Shown here: piece after piece, positions 42,911-52,164 of the stretch
Layout of the letters: each line of letters opens with the position of its first letter
Position numbering within the stretch: the first letter of the stretch is position 1
Assembly: GCA_902781095.1 (NCBI GenBank)
Contig: CACZHW010000012.1
Location: 20,222 to 84,221 of the forward strand
Direction: 5' to 3'
Length of the DNA stretch: 64,000 nt
Origin: an uncultured Eubacteriales bacterium
GTDB lineage: Bacteria; Bacillota; Clostridia; Christensenellales; Aristaeellaceae
Notes under the pieces: model-generated
Told to the model about the DNA's origin: nothing
The model's input: only the letters and a program-made list of their open reading frames with translations
Database searches by the model: none
Position numbers and translations under genes: made by a program

Positions 42911-43822
42911 TCAGGCGCCGAAGTAAAGCCTGTCGGCGTTTTCACGGAGGATCATCCGCCGGGTGGCCGCGTCCAGTCCGGAGGCGTCCCGCACAAAGCC
43001 GATCAGGTGGTCGTAGGTGTCCTCCTTGAGCGTGGTCGGCAGATCGGAGCCGAACATCAGCCTGTCCGCGCCTGCGATCTCCGCCGCACGCAGGACGAAG
43101 CGCTGCGCCGTCTCATAGGGATACTCCTCCGGGCGCACGTTGTGCGGCAGCGCGGCCAGATCGAACCAGACGTTGGGCAGCGTAAGCCGCGCGAGCCCCG
43201 CCTTCATCGCCTCCTCCGCATCCCGGTCGGGTGCAAGCAGGTGGCAGATCACGAACCGCAGGCCGGGATGGTGCAGGATTGCGCGCCGCAGCGCCTCCAC
43301 CTGGAAACTCGCCGTGCCGGGCCTTCCGATATCCAGGACGCAGATGAGGCCGTGCTCCTGTGCATAGCGGTATTCCGCCTCCATCATCTCCCCGTCAAGC
43401 GGGAAGGCCCCGTGGTTGCACATGAGGCCGCTGCCCGTGCTCAGCTCGAATTTGACGACGGAAATCCCCAGTTCCTCGAACAGGTGGCGGCGGATGTCCT
43501 CCTTCATGCGGGAAAACGGATCATACGAAGCCGCGGCTTTGAAGCGGTCCGGATACTTCCGCTGGGCTTCGAACGAATAGAGGTTCTGAAAGCCCAGGTA
43601 GTTGCCCTGCAGCAGGACGGCCTTCTCCACGCCGTTTTCGTCCATCAGGGCCAGCACGTCCTCCGGCGTGACCCGCCCCGTCGCGAACCGCTGCGGCAGC
43701 AGCCGGAAGGTCCTTCCCGTCGCGTACCGTGCAAACCCGCCGCCGGTAAAGCGCAGCTCGCCCTCCGCGCCGATGCCGGCGACCGTCTCCACCAGGTGCA
43801 CGTGCGCGTCGATGATCTTCAT
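42911..43822 (-). CDS. Amidohydrolase-2 family metal-dependent hydrolase
   Basis: A 303-residue TIM-barrel hydrolase (PF04909-type): IIDAHVHLVE at the N terminus with the two metal His, FVICHLLAPD with a later His, MFGSDLPTT with the final Asp, and NADRLYF at the end. Members decarboxylate or hydrolyse small organic acids and amides; substrate unknown. AAAGGAG precedes the ATG. Confidence 0.87.
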   Translation of the reverse strand: MKIIDAHVHLVETVAGIGAEGELRFTGGGFARYATGRTFRLLPQRFATGRVTPEDVLALMDENGVEKAVLLQGNYLGFQNLYSFEAQRKYPDRFKAAASYDPFSRMKEDIRRHLFEELGISVVKFELSTGSGLMCNHGAFPLDGEMMEAEYRYAQEHGLICVLDIGRPGTASFQVEALRRAILHHPGLRFVICHLLAPDRDAEEAMKAGLARLTLPNVWFDLAALPHNVRPEEYPYETAQRFVLRAAEIAGADRLMFGSDLPTTLKEDTYDHLIGFVRDASGLDAATRRMILRENADRLYFGA

Positions 43823-43861
43823 GCCCTTCCGCTCCTTTCAGGCTACTTTGGGGAGCGCCGC

Positions 43862-45091
43862 TCAGGCCCAGGTTCCGTCCCGGAAGACCGGGACAACCGT
43901 CCCGTCCGGACGAATGCCGTCGATCGCAAGGTCGTCCGCGCCGACCATGAAGTCCACGTGGATGATGGAATCGTTGATGCCCCGCTGTTTCGCCTGCTCC
44001 ATCGTCAGGTCATCCCCGTCGGGGAGCACCTCTTTGAAGCCCATGCCCAGCGCGCAGTGGCAGCACGCGTTCTCGTCGAAGAGCGTCTCGTAGAACAGGA
44101 AGCCGCAGCGGTTCACCGGGCTCTCCTTGGGCACCAGCGCCACCTCGCCCAGCATGGCCGCGCCTCCGTCCATCCGGATCATCTTTTCGAGCAGTTCCTG
44201 CCCCTTTGCCGCCCTGCACGAAACCGCCCTGCCGTCTTTGAAAGTGATGGAGAAGTCCTCGATCAGCTGGCTGTTCCAGGAAAGCGGCTTGACGGCGACC
44301 AGCGTGCCCTCGCAGGCGCCTGCCAGCGGCGAGGTAAAGATCTCCTCCGTCGGCATGTTGGGGATGTAGAACGCGCCGTTCCGGGCGTTGACCGCGCCTG
44401 CGCCTTCCCATTTGGCGTCCGGGATCAGCCGGACCGTAAAGTCCGTCCCGTTGGCGCTGCTGTAGCGCAGGGAGGTGAAGCGCTGGTCATTCAGCCACGC
44501 CGCTTTGCGCTCGATGAAATCGGTGTGCGCCTTCCAGGCCGCGACGGGGTCGGCATCCTCGCTGACGCGCACGGTCGCAAGGATCGCGTCCCACAGCCTG
44601 TCCACGGCGTTCTCCGCATCCGGGAAGCACTTTTTCGCCCACTTCTCGGACGGATGCGCCGCGATCACCCACTGGTGCTTCCCCTCGATCGCGTCGCGAT
44701 AGGGCTTGCGCACGGCGGCGCGGCTCTGCATCACGGCGGAAAGTTTGCCGGCGTCGATGCCGCGCATGGCGTCCGGATCCTCGGAGGTGATGAAGATCCG
44801 GCACGGCAGATCCTCCACCATCTGCCGCATCTTCGCTTCCTCCCACGGGAGGACGGCGGAGAGCGTCTCCTGATCCGCGTAGAGGAAGTCAAGGCGGCTC
44901 TTCGCGTCGCTCGTCCAGTCCACGTTTACTTTTTTCGCCCCGGCCCGGTAGCATTCCTCGATCAGCAGGGCGGCAAACGCGTGCTGCTCGACGGCGATCG
45001 TGAGCTGCACTACCTGTCCGGGCTGGACGTTAGCCCCGGTTCTCACGATCAGCTCCGCGTATTTCTGAAGCAGATTTTGACTGATGCTCAT
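43862..45091 (-). CDS. M29-family aminopeptidase
   Basis: A 409-residue aminopeptidase II/AmpS-type enzyme, normal length for M29. The metal-site residues fit MPTEEIFTSP (Glu), MLGEVALVP (Glu), the NDSIIHVDFMVG His/Asp pair and the downstream FLFYETLFDENACCH region. It is a cytoplasmic metal-dependent aminopeptidase for short peptides. AGGAGG precedes the ATG. Confidence 0.93.
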   Translation of the reverse strand: MSISQNLLQKYAELIVRTGANVQPGQVVQLTIAVEQHAFAALLIEECYRAGAKKVNVDWTSDAKSRLDFLYADQETLSAVLPWEEAKMRQMVEDLPCRIFITSEDPDAMRGIDAGKLSAVMQSRAAVRKPYRDAIEGKHQWVIAAHPSEKWAKKCFPDAENAVDRLWDAILATVRVSEDADPVAAWKAHTDFIERKAAWLNDQRFTSLRYSSANGTDFTVRLIPDAKWEGAGAVNARNGAFYIPNMPTEEIFTSPLAGACEGTLVAVKPLSWNSQLIEDFSITFKDGRAVSCRAAKGQELLEKMIRMDGGAAMLGEVALVPKESPVNRCGFLFYETLFDENACCHCALGMGFKEVLPDGDDLTMEQAKQRGINDSIIHVDFMVGADDLAIDGIRPDGTVVPVFRDGTWA

Positions 45092-45117
45092 TTCGGTTTC
45101 CTCCTGATGGTATAAAA

Positions 45118-45146
45118 TCCGCCTGCCGCCTTACGGCAGGGCAGGC
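45118..45146 (-). terminator. Possible terminator between SGNH hydrolase and aminopeptidase genes
   Basis: GCCTGCC/GGCAGGC hairpin followed on the minus strand by GGATTTTAT; the T tract is short. Confidence 0.5.
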
Positions 45147-45151
45147 TTCCG

Positions 45152-45781
45152 TTAAACATTCCTTCCGGCAATCGTTTCATCCAGGGCTTCCGTCAGGCGT
45201 ACGGCAAAGGCGCGGTGGCCCTCCTCAGAGAAATGGATGCCGTCGAACGCGAGCCCGATTCCCCACTCGCCCGCGTCGTAAAAGGCCGCGCCGCATTCCT
45301 GCGCGGCTGCCCGCAACCGCTTGGGGAGAAGGGCGGATTCGCGCACGGCGTCTCCGGGGCATCCCCATCCGCCGCCCAGATGCGGCGGAGCGACCAACAG
45401 GACGTCCGCCGCTCCGGCTGCGCGGCGCACAGCCGTCAGCAGCGCGACGGCCCGGGAGGCGATCGTCTCCGCGCGAAGGCCCCGGAGCAGGTCGTTCGTG
45501 CCCAGCAGGACGACGACGGCCTCCAGCGGACAGCAGGCGCGGACCCGCTGCTCCAGCGCAGGCAGCTCCGTCTCCCGCGGGAAGGTCCGCCCGCACACCC
45601 CGTCCTCAATGACGGCATAGCCGCCCGCCCTCACGCGCTCCGTCCACCGCACGCCGGCTTCGTAGCGGGAGCCCAGAAAAGAGCGGGGATCGTATCCGTA
45701 GGTGTTGGAGTCACCGATGCACAAAACGGCACCCTTTCCGCGGTCACGTTCCCCGCGGATGCACGCGGCCCTGTCTGCCAT
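45152..45781 (-). CDS. SGNH/GDSL-family esterase
   Basis: A 209-residue SGNH hydrolase: VLCIGDSNTYGYDP is block I with the nucleophile Ser, VIEDGVCGRT block II (Gly), VVLLGTNDLLRG block III (Asn), and DGIHFSEEGHRAF block V with the catalytic Asp and His. No signal peptide, so it is probably cytoplasmic. Resembles arylesterase-type SGNH proteins. Confidence 0.9.
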   Translation of the reverse strand: MADRAACIRGERDRGKGAVLCIGDSNTYGYDPRSFLGSRYEAGVRWTERVRAGGYAVIEDGVCGRTFPRETELPALEQRVRACCPLEAVVVLLGTNDLLRGLRAETIASRAVALLTAVRRAAGAADVLLVAPPHLGGGWGCPGDAVRESALLPKRLRAAAQECGAAFYDAGEWGIGLAFDGIHFSEEGHRAFAVRLTEALDETIAGRNV

Positions 45782-45821
45782 GCGGCCTCTCCCTCTCCCG
45801 TCCGTTACCCCCGGAGCCTGT

Positions 45822-46763
45822 TTACCAGATGACCGACGCTTCCTCCAGCTCCACGATGTGCAGGCCGATCTGGGAGAGCACGCGAGCCGGCACCCAGACT
45901 TCCGGGCCGTAGACGTAAACCGGCGCGTCGCACAGCAGCAGCGTATCGCCGAGGGCGCCCAGCGCGCCGTCCACCCGTCCGTCCTGCGCCTGCGCGTACA
46001 GCGTCACCGTCTCCCCCGAGGGGCCCTTCGTTTCCCACACACCGCCGGACGCCGTGCAGTCGAATCCCCTGTGCATCAGGACGCCGCACAGCGGGTACAG
46101 CGTCTGCCCTTCCGCCTGCCCCAGCAACAGGGTGATCTTCGTCTCCCCGACATAAACCGACTTCTCCGCCGCGTCGAAGGGCGCGCCCTCCGCGGCCGGC
46201 ACCGCGGTCGAGCGCGGCATGGGCGTCGGCGAAGGCGTTGGCGTCGGGCTTGCGGTCGGCTGCGGCGTAAACGTCGGCACGGGGGTCGCCCGCGGCACGA
46301 CGTCCTTGCCGAAGAGCCGCTCCAGCGTCTCCTCCCCCGTCTTGCCGTCCACCTTTTCCAGGCTGCTCGCGCGCTGGAAACGCTCCACCGCCTCGACCGT
46401 CAGGCGACCGTAGACGCCGTCCGCCTCCCCTGCGAGAAAGCCCAGCTCGATCAGCCGCGTTTGGACCAGCAGCACGTCCGCGCCCCGCATGCCGCGGCGT
46501 AGAATCCGTCCGCCGACGCCGGCCTCCGAAAGCCGCTCCGTCGTCCAGCCCTGCGCCTCCCCGGGCGTCGCTTCGTCCAGGAGCATCGTTTCCACCGGCG
46601 CCAGCGTCGCCTCCTCCTTCGCCGGCACCTCCGTCGGCGCGGGCGTCCAGGGGATGCGCACGCCCAGCGGTACTGGCGTCGCCTCCGCCGTTTCAGCGGG
46701 ACAGGAAGGCGCCGCCAGCAGCAACACCGCGGCCGCCAGGCAAAGTAAACCTCTCTTTGTCAT
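45822..46763 (-). CDS. Secreted protein with peptidoglycan-binding domain and stalk-like C-terminal domain
   Basis: A 313-residue exported protein. A signal peptide (1-25, ending near SCPAETAEA) is followed by a Pro/Thr-rich linker, a PG_binding_1 domain (about 85-145: GADVLLVQTRLIELGFL then DGVYGRLTVEAVERFQ), a TPTPSPTP linker and a C-terminal domain ending PEVWVPARVLSQIGLHIVELEE, similar to copper-amine-oxidase N-terminal-like stalk domains. It likely binds the wall; no catalytic domain seen. The ATG at 46763 has GGAGG upstream. Confidence 0.83.
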   Translation of the reverse strand: MTKRGLLCLAAAVLLLAAPSCPAETAEATPVPLGVRIPWTPAPTEVPAKEEATLAPVETMLLDEATPGEAQGWTTERLSEAGVGGRILRRGMRGADVLLVQTRLIELGFLAGEADGVYGRLTVEAVERFQRASSLEKVDGKTGEETLERLFGKDVVPRATPVPTFTPQPTASPTPTPSPTPMPRSTAVPAAEGAPFDAAEKSVYVGETKITLLLGQAEGQTLYPLCGVLMHRGFDCTASGGVWETKGPSGETVTLYAQAQDGRVDGALGALGDTLLLCDAPVYVYGPEVWVPARVLSQIGLHIVELEEASVIW

Positions 46764-46778
46764 GCTTTCCTCCGGCAA

Positions 46779-47423
46779 TCAGATGAAGAAGTCGTCCATC
46801 GCGCCCGCGTGGCTCATGTGGAAGCCGTTGATGCCGTGATCCAGCGCAGCCTCCACATTCTTCTCCGTGTCGTCGATGAACAGCGTGCGCGCGGGGTCCA
46901 GCCGGCACTCGCGGATCAGCGTCTCATAGATCGCGCTCTCCGGCTTCAGCTGGTGCGCATAACAGGAGATGACCCCGCCGTCAAAGATGGAGAACCGGTC
47001 CGCGAATTTCTCCCGCATCCGCTCGTAGCCCCGCTTCGGGTAGTTGCTCAGCAGGTACATCCGCATGCCCGCGCGGCGGCAGCGGCGCGCAGCGCGCCAC
47101 CCCTCCTCGATCGGGCGCTTCAGTTCGATCCAGCCCGTCAGCGCGTGCATGTACTCCTCTTCCTTGTGCCCGTACTCCTGTGAAAGCCGCCGGGCCGCGT
47201 CCTCGTATTCCATCTCCCCGCGGTCGAAGCAGGACCAGTACTTGCCGCCGTACACCTGCTCCAGCATGTCCTTCTGCATCTGCTCGTCCCCCGGGAACAG
47301 CTGCTGCAGAAAATCGTCGGGCGCGTAATAAATCAGCACGTTGCCGATGTCGAACACCACCGAGTCGCAGTGGTGCCACGGCATGGACTGATACTTCCGG
47401 TCAAACCGGATCCCTCTTTCCAT
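46779..47423 (-). CDS. HAD-superfamily hydrolase (subfamily IA)
   Basis: A 214-residue HAD phosphatase: VVFDIGNVLIYYAP is motif I, MYLLSNYPKRGYE motif II, a KPESAIYETLI lysine motif III and TLFIDDTEKNVEAA motif IV. Similar to YihX-type sugar-phosphate phosphatases. GGAGG precedes the ATG. It lies 15 bases upstream of the peptidoglycan-binding protein gene. Confidence 0.9.
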   Translation of the reverse strand: MERGIRFDRKYQSMPWHHCDSVVFDIGNVLIYYAPDDFLQQLFPGDEQMQKDMLEQVYGGKYWSCFDRGEMEYEDAARRLSQEYGHKEEEYMHALTGWIELKRPIEEGWRAARRCRRAGMRMYLLSNYPKRGYERMREKFADRFSIFDGGVISCYAHQLKPESAIYETLIRECRLDPARTLFIDDTEKNVEAALDHGINGFHMSHAGAMDDFFI

Positions 47424-47464
47424 GGTTTTCCTCCGTCCTGTCGCTGTACGTGATTGACTTGCCT

Positions 47465-47493
47465 ATCATACCACAAAAAGCACGGCGTTGCAA
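47465..47493 (-). promoter_or_regulatory. Sigma-A promoter of the HAD gene
   Basis: Minus strand TTGCAA (47493-47488), 17-base spacer, TATGAT (47470-47465). Confidence 0.7.
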
Positions 47494-47501
47494 AAAGCCG
47501 C

Positions 47502-47533
47502 ATCGGAAAAAGCGCACCCGGCCGGGTGCGCTT
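47502..47533 (-). terminator. Terminator of the tct-gudD operon
   Basis: Palindromic GCGCACCCGG/CCGGGTGCGC stem, followed on the minus strand by TTTTTCC. Confidence 0.85.
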
Positions 47534-47550
47534 TCTCGTGATCCTGTCCG

Positions 47551-48897
47551 TCAGCGGACGAGGCAGGGTTTTTTGTGGTCGTAAGTCCAGCCGGGGATCA
47601 GGTACTGCATGGCGACTGCGTCGTTGCGGTCGTGGCTGGTCATGCGGTTGTACAGCCGGTTGGCCTCCTCCACACGCTTCATGTCCAGGTGTACCCCCAG
47701 ACCCGGGCCCTTGGGCACCTGCAGCTTGCCGCCGATGATCTGCGGGGTGTCGGTCAGAAGGTTCTGGCCGTCCTGCCAGATCCAGTGGGTGTCCAGCGGC
47801 GCCACCGTGCCCACCGCCGCCGCGCCGACCTGCGCGAAGGCCGCCAGCGTGATGTCGAAGTGGTTGTTGGAGTGAATGCCGAAGGTCAGGCCCCAGGAGG
47901 AGAGCAGCTGGCTCATGCGGATCGCGCCGTCGAAGCCCCAGAAATGCGGGTCGGCCAGGATGATGTCGCACGCGTTCAGGCTGACCGTGTGATAGAACTG
48001 CCGCCAGTCCGTCGCGATCATGTTGGTCGCGACCTGGAACTGGGTCGCGTTTTTGAATTCGCGCATGATCTCGCGGCCGGAGAAGCCCGCCTCCGGTCCG
48101 CAGGGATCCTCCACGTAGGTGAGCACGTCATGCATGTCCCGGCAGAGGGCTACGGCCTCGCGCAGGCTCCACGCGCCGTTGGGGTCGATGTTCACGCGCG
48201 CGCCGGGGAAGCGTTTCTTGACCGCACGGCAGGCCTCCATCTCCTCCTCGCCGCGCAGCACGCCGCCCTTCAGCTTGAAGTTGCGCATGCCGTACTTCTC
48301 GTAGACGGCCTCCGCCTCTTCCACGATGCGCTCCGGGGTCAGGATCTCCTGCCTCCTCAGGCGGAACCAGGGATCGGCGCTGGCCGATTCGTCGAGATAC
48401 TGGGGCTCGCCCGCCGGCGTCTTGTTCTTGTCGGATACGTAGAACAGGTAGCCCAGCATCTCCACCTCGTCCCGCTGCTTGCCCTCGCCCAGCAGCTCCG
48501 CCATGGGGACCTCCAGATACTGCCCCAGCAGGTCCAGCATGGCACACTCGATGGCCCATTCGCTGCGCACCACGTATTTCAGCTTGGCGATGTCCAGGGT
48601 CTGGATCCCGTCGCTGGCCTCATCCGCATGCGGATCAACGGCCTTGTGGATCTTCTGCAGCACCTTGCGGTATTCCGATACCGGCATGCCCTCCACCAGG
48701 GGGCGCATGCTCTCCAGCCCGTCGTGGGTGTAGTCGCCGCCGTGGATCTCGCCGATACCGGTATGGCCGGCAGAGTCCCTGAGGATCACCAGATTGCGGG
48801 TGAAGTACGGCGCATGCGCGCCGGACAGGGTCATCAGCATGCTGTCGTAACCCGCGACCGGGACGACCTGCATGCTGGTAATGATCGGAGCTTTCAT
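47551..48897 (-). CDS. Glucarate dehydratase-type enolase-superfamily enzyme
   Basis: A 448-residue protein matching GudD in length and order: GIGEIHGGD at the N-terminal capping domain, FKLKGGVLRG with the KxK-type catalytic lysine region, NIDPNGAWSL with the first metal Asp, YVEDPCG (Glu), ATNMIATD (Asn), and IHSNNHFDITLA with the catalytic His. GudD dehydrates D-glucarate or L-idarate to 5-keto-4-deoxyglucarate. Last gene of the tct operon, suggesting a hexarate or related acid as substrate. The usual GarL/GarR partners are not in the window. Confidence 0.88.
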   Translation of the reverse strand: MKAPIITSMQVVPVAGYDSMLMTLSGAHAPYFTRNLVILRDSAGHTGIGEIHGGDYTHDGLESMRPLVEGMPVSEYRKVLQKIHKAVDPHADEASDGIQTLDIAKLKYVVRSEWAIECAMLDLLGQYLEVPMAELLGEGKQRDEVEMLGYLFYVSDKNKTPAGEPQYLDESASADPWFRLRRQEILTPERIVEEAEAVYEKYGMRNFKLKGGVLRGEEEMEACRAVKKRFPGARVNIDPNGAWSLREAVALCRDMHDVLTYVEDPCGPEAGFSGREIMREFKNATQFQVATNMIATDWRQFYHTVSLNACDIILADPHFWGFDGAIRMSQLLSSWGLTFGIHSNNHFDITLAAFAQVGAAAVGTVAPLDTHWIWQDGQNLLTDTPQIIGGKLQVPKGPGLGVHLDMKRVEEANRLYNRMTSHDRNDAVAMQYLIPGWTYDHKKPCLVR

Positions 48898-48906
48898 CTT
48901 CTCACC

Positions 48907-49788
48907 TCAGTTGTTTTTCGGGTCGGCCATGAATCGGAGCAGATCATCCCGCTTCTGGTCCAGATACCGGGCCCAGAGCGTATCGTCCAGGAAGGGATTG
49001 GGGCCGTCGGGGTTCTCCAGCTGCTGCTTTCTGCGCCCCAGGGTGTCGTTGTTGATGCAGTGGTTACCCAGGAAGAGGTCCACCTTCTGCTCCCTCGCGC
49101 GGGCCAGGGAATCCAGATAGATCTGCCGGGTCTTGTACTCCGGATCGCCGATTTCGATCAGGTAATCTTTCTGCAGCGTGTTGAAGCCGAAGCCGCCGTA
49201 ATAGCCGCAGCGCACGGTCTTCTCCCCCTCGTGCGCGTCGAAGAAGCACGAGATGACGCCCATCGTGTGTCCGGGCGAGAGGTAGAACCGGACGTCTGTG
49301 TTGCCGAAGCGGATGACGTCGCCGTCGTTGATCTCCACGTCGGGCATGACCAGCGCTTCGCTTACGTTGCCCGCGTCCTGGATAAAGCTCAGTTCCGGAT
49401 GCTCGCGGTACATCTTCGCGTCCGGCGCGCCGAGGTAGATCTTCGTGCCGAACATGTTTCGGAAGAAGGCCGCGCCGCCGATGTGGTCCAGATGTCCGTG
49501 GGAGAGCACCAGCCACTTGACGTCCGCCGGGTTGAAGCCCGCTTCCCAGATGGCGTTGACCAGCATGGCCGTCGCCCCAGTGTTTCCGCAGTCGATGAGC
49601 AGCAGGCCGTCGCCGGTGTCGATCAGGTGCACGCAGACCCAGTCGTCGCCCACGTACCATACGTTGCCGAAGATGCGGAACGGATGGACGTAGCGCGCCT
49701 CCTGGTTCTTCCAGTATTTGGCCAGCGGGCCGCTCATCTGTTTTTCGTGCCGCTGCAGGAAATCCTGATAGTCCGATTGAAGGCTCAT
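48907..49788 (-). CDS. Metallo-beta-lactamase-fold hydrolase
   Basis: A 293-residue MBL-fold protein: LSHGHLDHIGG is the HxHxDH metal motif, SPGHTMGVIS supplies a further His and FLGNHCINND the last one. Family members hydrolyse lactones, thioesters or other esters; with glucarate dehydratase next door, lactonase activity is a reasonable guess. The ATG at 49788 has GAGGAGGG upstream. Confidence 0.87.
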   Translation of the reverse strand: MSLQSDYQDFLQRHEKQMSGPLAKYWKNQEARYVHPFRIFGNVWYVGDDWVCVHLIDTGDGLLLIDCGNTGATAMLVNAIWEAGFNPADVKWLVLSHGHLDHIGGAAFFRNMFGTKIYLGAPDAKMYREHPELSFIQDAGNVSEALVMPDVEINDGDVIRFGNTDVRFYLSPGHTMGVISCFFDAHEGEKTVRCGYYGGFGFNTLQKDYLIEIGDPEYKTRQIYLDSLARAREQKVDLFLGNHCINNDTLGRRKQQLENPDGPNPFLDDTLWARYLDQKRDDLLRFMADPKNN

Positions 49789-49802
49789 ACCGGTCTCCCT
49801 CC

Positions 49803-50240
49803 TCACTCTTCTTCCAGCTCGTAAAAGCGGATCCAGAGCCCCTGCTCGTCCCGCAGGCCCTCGCCGACGAAGTGATTGCGGTGCAGGCGGGGCGCCAGCG
49901 CTTTGGAATCCGTGATGAACGTTGGCACCGTGTGGAAGGGCCGCGGGCGGTTGCCGTCCGTGAACCAGGCGTTGTTTTCCACATAGATGCGACAGGGCTG
50001 GCCCGCGCAATCCTCGCCGGTGAGCATATAGCGCGCCGACATGTGCCGCACGTCGTTCGCATTGGTCACCTGGGTGTCCACGCCGCAGGGTTCCACGATG
50101 CCGCGGAAGAGCTCGCCCTGCACCGTCCCCTTAAAGGGGATCATCTTGACGTGGCCGATTTCGCTCTCCAGCTCCACCGTGCCCTCGGGGTCCGTCTGCA
50201 CCAGGATTTCCAGGATGGGCTTTTCTCCGTATTTCTTCAT
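49803..50240 (-). CDS. DUF3237-family protein
   Basis: A 145-residue beta-barrel-like protein of the DUF3237/UPF0311 family, with GTVQGELFRGIVEPCGVDTQ, ARYMLTGEDCAGQPCRIYVENN and the TVPTFITDSK end. Function unknown; such genes often accompany esterase and sugar-acid or aromatic-acid catabolism. GTGAGG precedes the ATG. Confidence 0.82.
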   Translation of the reverse strand: MKKYGEKPILEILVQTDPEGTVELESEIGHVKMIPFKGTVQGELFRGIVEPCGVDTQVTNANDVRHMSARYMLTGEDCAGQPCRIYVENNAWFTDGNRPRPFHTVPTFITDSKALAPRLHRNHFVGEGLRDEQGLWIRFYELEEE

Positions 50241-50250
50241 TGCGCGCGCC

Positions 50251-51171
50251 TCACTTCTTTAAATACCGGTCCAGGAATTCCAGGATCAGCTGCTTGCATT
50301 CGGTCTGGAAAAGCTCCCTGGTGCCGTGGCCGCCGTTTTTGACGATCACCAGCTCGCTCTGCGTCTCCAGCCCCGCCTCCGTCAGCCGCCTGTAAAAGTC
50401 CTCGCTGATGTCCACGGGGACCAGCGGGTCCTGATCGCCGTGCAGGATGAGCAGGGGCGCCGTCTTTTCGCTGATTTGAAAGATCGGGCTCGCCGCGTCG
50501 CTGCGCTCGATCATCGTTTCGGGATCGCCGCCCAGCAGCGCGCCGCCGTGCGTCTCCTCCATCCTGTGCCAGCGGTGGTTCGGGTTTTTGAAGTTCTCCT
50601 GCTCGATGAGGTTGAGGCGCTTGATGTCCACCGGGCCGAAATAGTTCACCGCGGCCTGTACCTTCGAGGAAGCCCCGGCCCACTCGTCCGAATCAAAGCC
50701 GTCCGTGTTCATCGCCATCCAGGAGGACAGATGGCCGCCGGCGGAGCGGCCCATGGTGGCCACGCGGTCCGGATCGATGCCGTACTGCTCCGCGTGGGTC
50801 CGCAGGAAGCGCACGGCTGTCTTGACGTCCACGAGCTGGTCCGGGAAATGGCCGATGCCCGAGTGGCGGTACTGGATGCAGGCCACGGCATAGCCGTGCT
50901 CGGCGAAGAACTGCATCTCGGCCGCCATCAGGTTCTTGTCGCACTTGCGCCAGCCGGCGCCGTTGATCCAGACGATCAGCGGCTGCAATCCGGTGGAAAC
51001 CTCGTCGTCCCGCCCGGAGGCCAGGCGCATCTCGCTGTTGCCGTTCTGCACCATCAGGGAGAGATACAGGTCCAGCGGATTGCCCTCCAAGTCCGTAACG
51101 TGGGAAAAGCAGATGTTGTCGATAAAGTTGATGGTCCGGCGCTCCTTGCCGGGGTCGATGACTATGCGCAT
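50251..51171 (-). CDS. Alpha/beta hydrolase (BD-FAE/HSL-like esterase)
   Basis: A 306-residue cytoplasmic esterase: WINGAGW forms the oxyanion loop (a variant of HGGGW), GRSAGGHLS carries the nucleophile Ser, LHGDQDPLVP the Asp and NGGHGT the His. Resembles carbohydrate-ester or feruloyl-type bacterial esterases. First of two differing hydrolase types in this operon; 10 bases before DUF3237. Confidence 0.87.
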   Translation of the reverse strand: MRIVIDPGKERRTINFIDNICFSHVTDLEGNPLDLYLSLMVQNGNSEMRLASGRDDEVSTGLQPLIVWINGAGWRKCDKNLMAAEMQFFAEHGYAVACIQYRHSGIGHFPDQLVDVKTAVRFLRTHAEQYGIDPDRVATMGRSAGGHLSSWMAMNTDGFDSDEWAGASSKVQAAVNYFGPVDIKRLNLIEQENFKNPNHRWHRMEETHGGALLGGDPETMIERSDAASPIFQISEKTAPLLILHGDQDPLVPVDISEDFYRRLTEAGLETQSELVIVKNGGHGTRELFQTECKQLILEFLDRYLKK

Positions 51172-51192
51172 GGCTGTCGCTTCCTTTCGGCT

Positions 51193-52104
51193 TTACAGGC
51201 TTGTGTTCCGGATGGCGCTCACAATCATCGCGCCCGCTTCCTGCCAGTGGGGCATGAAGTGCGGGATGAAGCCGTGGCTGGTGTCGGGGAATACTTTCAT
51301 CGTCACCTCCACGCCCAGCGCGGCCAGTGCTTTCCCCTGCTCCAGGTTCTGGAATCGGAGGACGTCATTCGCGGCGCCCAGGATCATCGTCGGCGGCAGG
51401 GCGGCCAGCGCCTTCTCGGGCGCCTTCATGAAATCGATGGCCGGATCGTCCATCATCGCCGGGTTGTCGTCGCTCATCAGAATGGCAAAGCCTGCATGGC
51501 GGAATTCCTGGGTTCTCCAGTATTCGGGCACGCGCTTGGCCGCCGCCTCGTCATAGCGCATGTCATTCGGGCCGTAGCCGTTCACCAGCAGGCAGAAAGG
51601 CAGCGGCTCGCCCCGCATGCGGGAGATCGCCGCGATGCTCATGGTCAGCTGCCCGCCGGCGGAATACCCGCCGCAGGAAACACGGCCGGGATCGCAGTCC
51701 CATTCCCTCGCATGATCGAAGGCGTACCGTGCGGCGTCCAGGCACTGCTCCATGGGCACCGGAAAGGAGGCAAACTCCGTCGTGGTATAGTCCACATCCA
51801 CCACCACGCCGCCGATCTGCTCGGCCAGCCACGCGCTCCACAGCGTATCGTTGGGCATATGGCCGACCAACCAGCCGCCGCCGTGGATATTGACGTGCAG
51901 CGGGCTGCCGGGCTTCTTGTTCTTCGCCGTAAAGACATACAGCTTGTAGGGAAAGCCGCAGACCGCGGGCCTTTCGACGGTCTCCATGTCCGCCAGGCCG
52001 GCAAACGCGCGGCACTGTGCAGGGATGTCGGTATCGCCGTCAAACTTGCGGTTCTGCTGCATGTCCTTCGCCATCCGGGCGCGCAGTTCGGGTGTCAGTG
52101 GCAT
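51193..52104 (-). CDS. Alpha/beta hydrolase, HSL family
   Basis: A 303-residue esterase: NIHGGGWLVG oxyanion loop, CGGYSAGGQL nucleophile Ser, a GAANDVLRFQ Asp and PDTSHGF His, the full hormone-sensitive-lipase pattern. No signal peptide. Similar to the next gene upstream (52165-53064), so the pair probably arose by duplication. Confidence 0.88.
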   Translation of the reverse strand: MPLTPELRARMAKDMQQNRKFDGDTDIPAQCRAFAGLADMETVERPAVCGFPYKLYVFTAKNKKPGSPLHVNIHGGGWLVGHMPNDTLWSAWLAEQIGGVVVDVDYTTTEFASFPVPMEQCLDAARYAFDHAREWDCDPGRVSCGGYSAGGQLTMSIAAISRMRGEPLPFCLLVNGYGPNDMRYDEAAAKRVPEYWRTQEFRHAGFAILMSDDNPAMMDDPAIDFMKAPEKALAALPPTMILGAANDVLRFQNLEQGKALAALGVEVTMKVFPDTSHGFIPHFMPHWQEAGAMIVSAIRNTSL

Positions 52105-52164
52105 GATTCTACCTCCTTACGGATACGCCGCCCATCCCGGAAAGGAACAGGCGGCGGTGTGTGA

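Noticed and set aside
41027..45115. Very long plus-strand frame of 1362 codons
   Set aside because: It crosses five well-supported genes on both strands and has the low-complexity Arg/His/Pro composition of an antisense or off-frame reading in GC-rich DNA.
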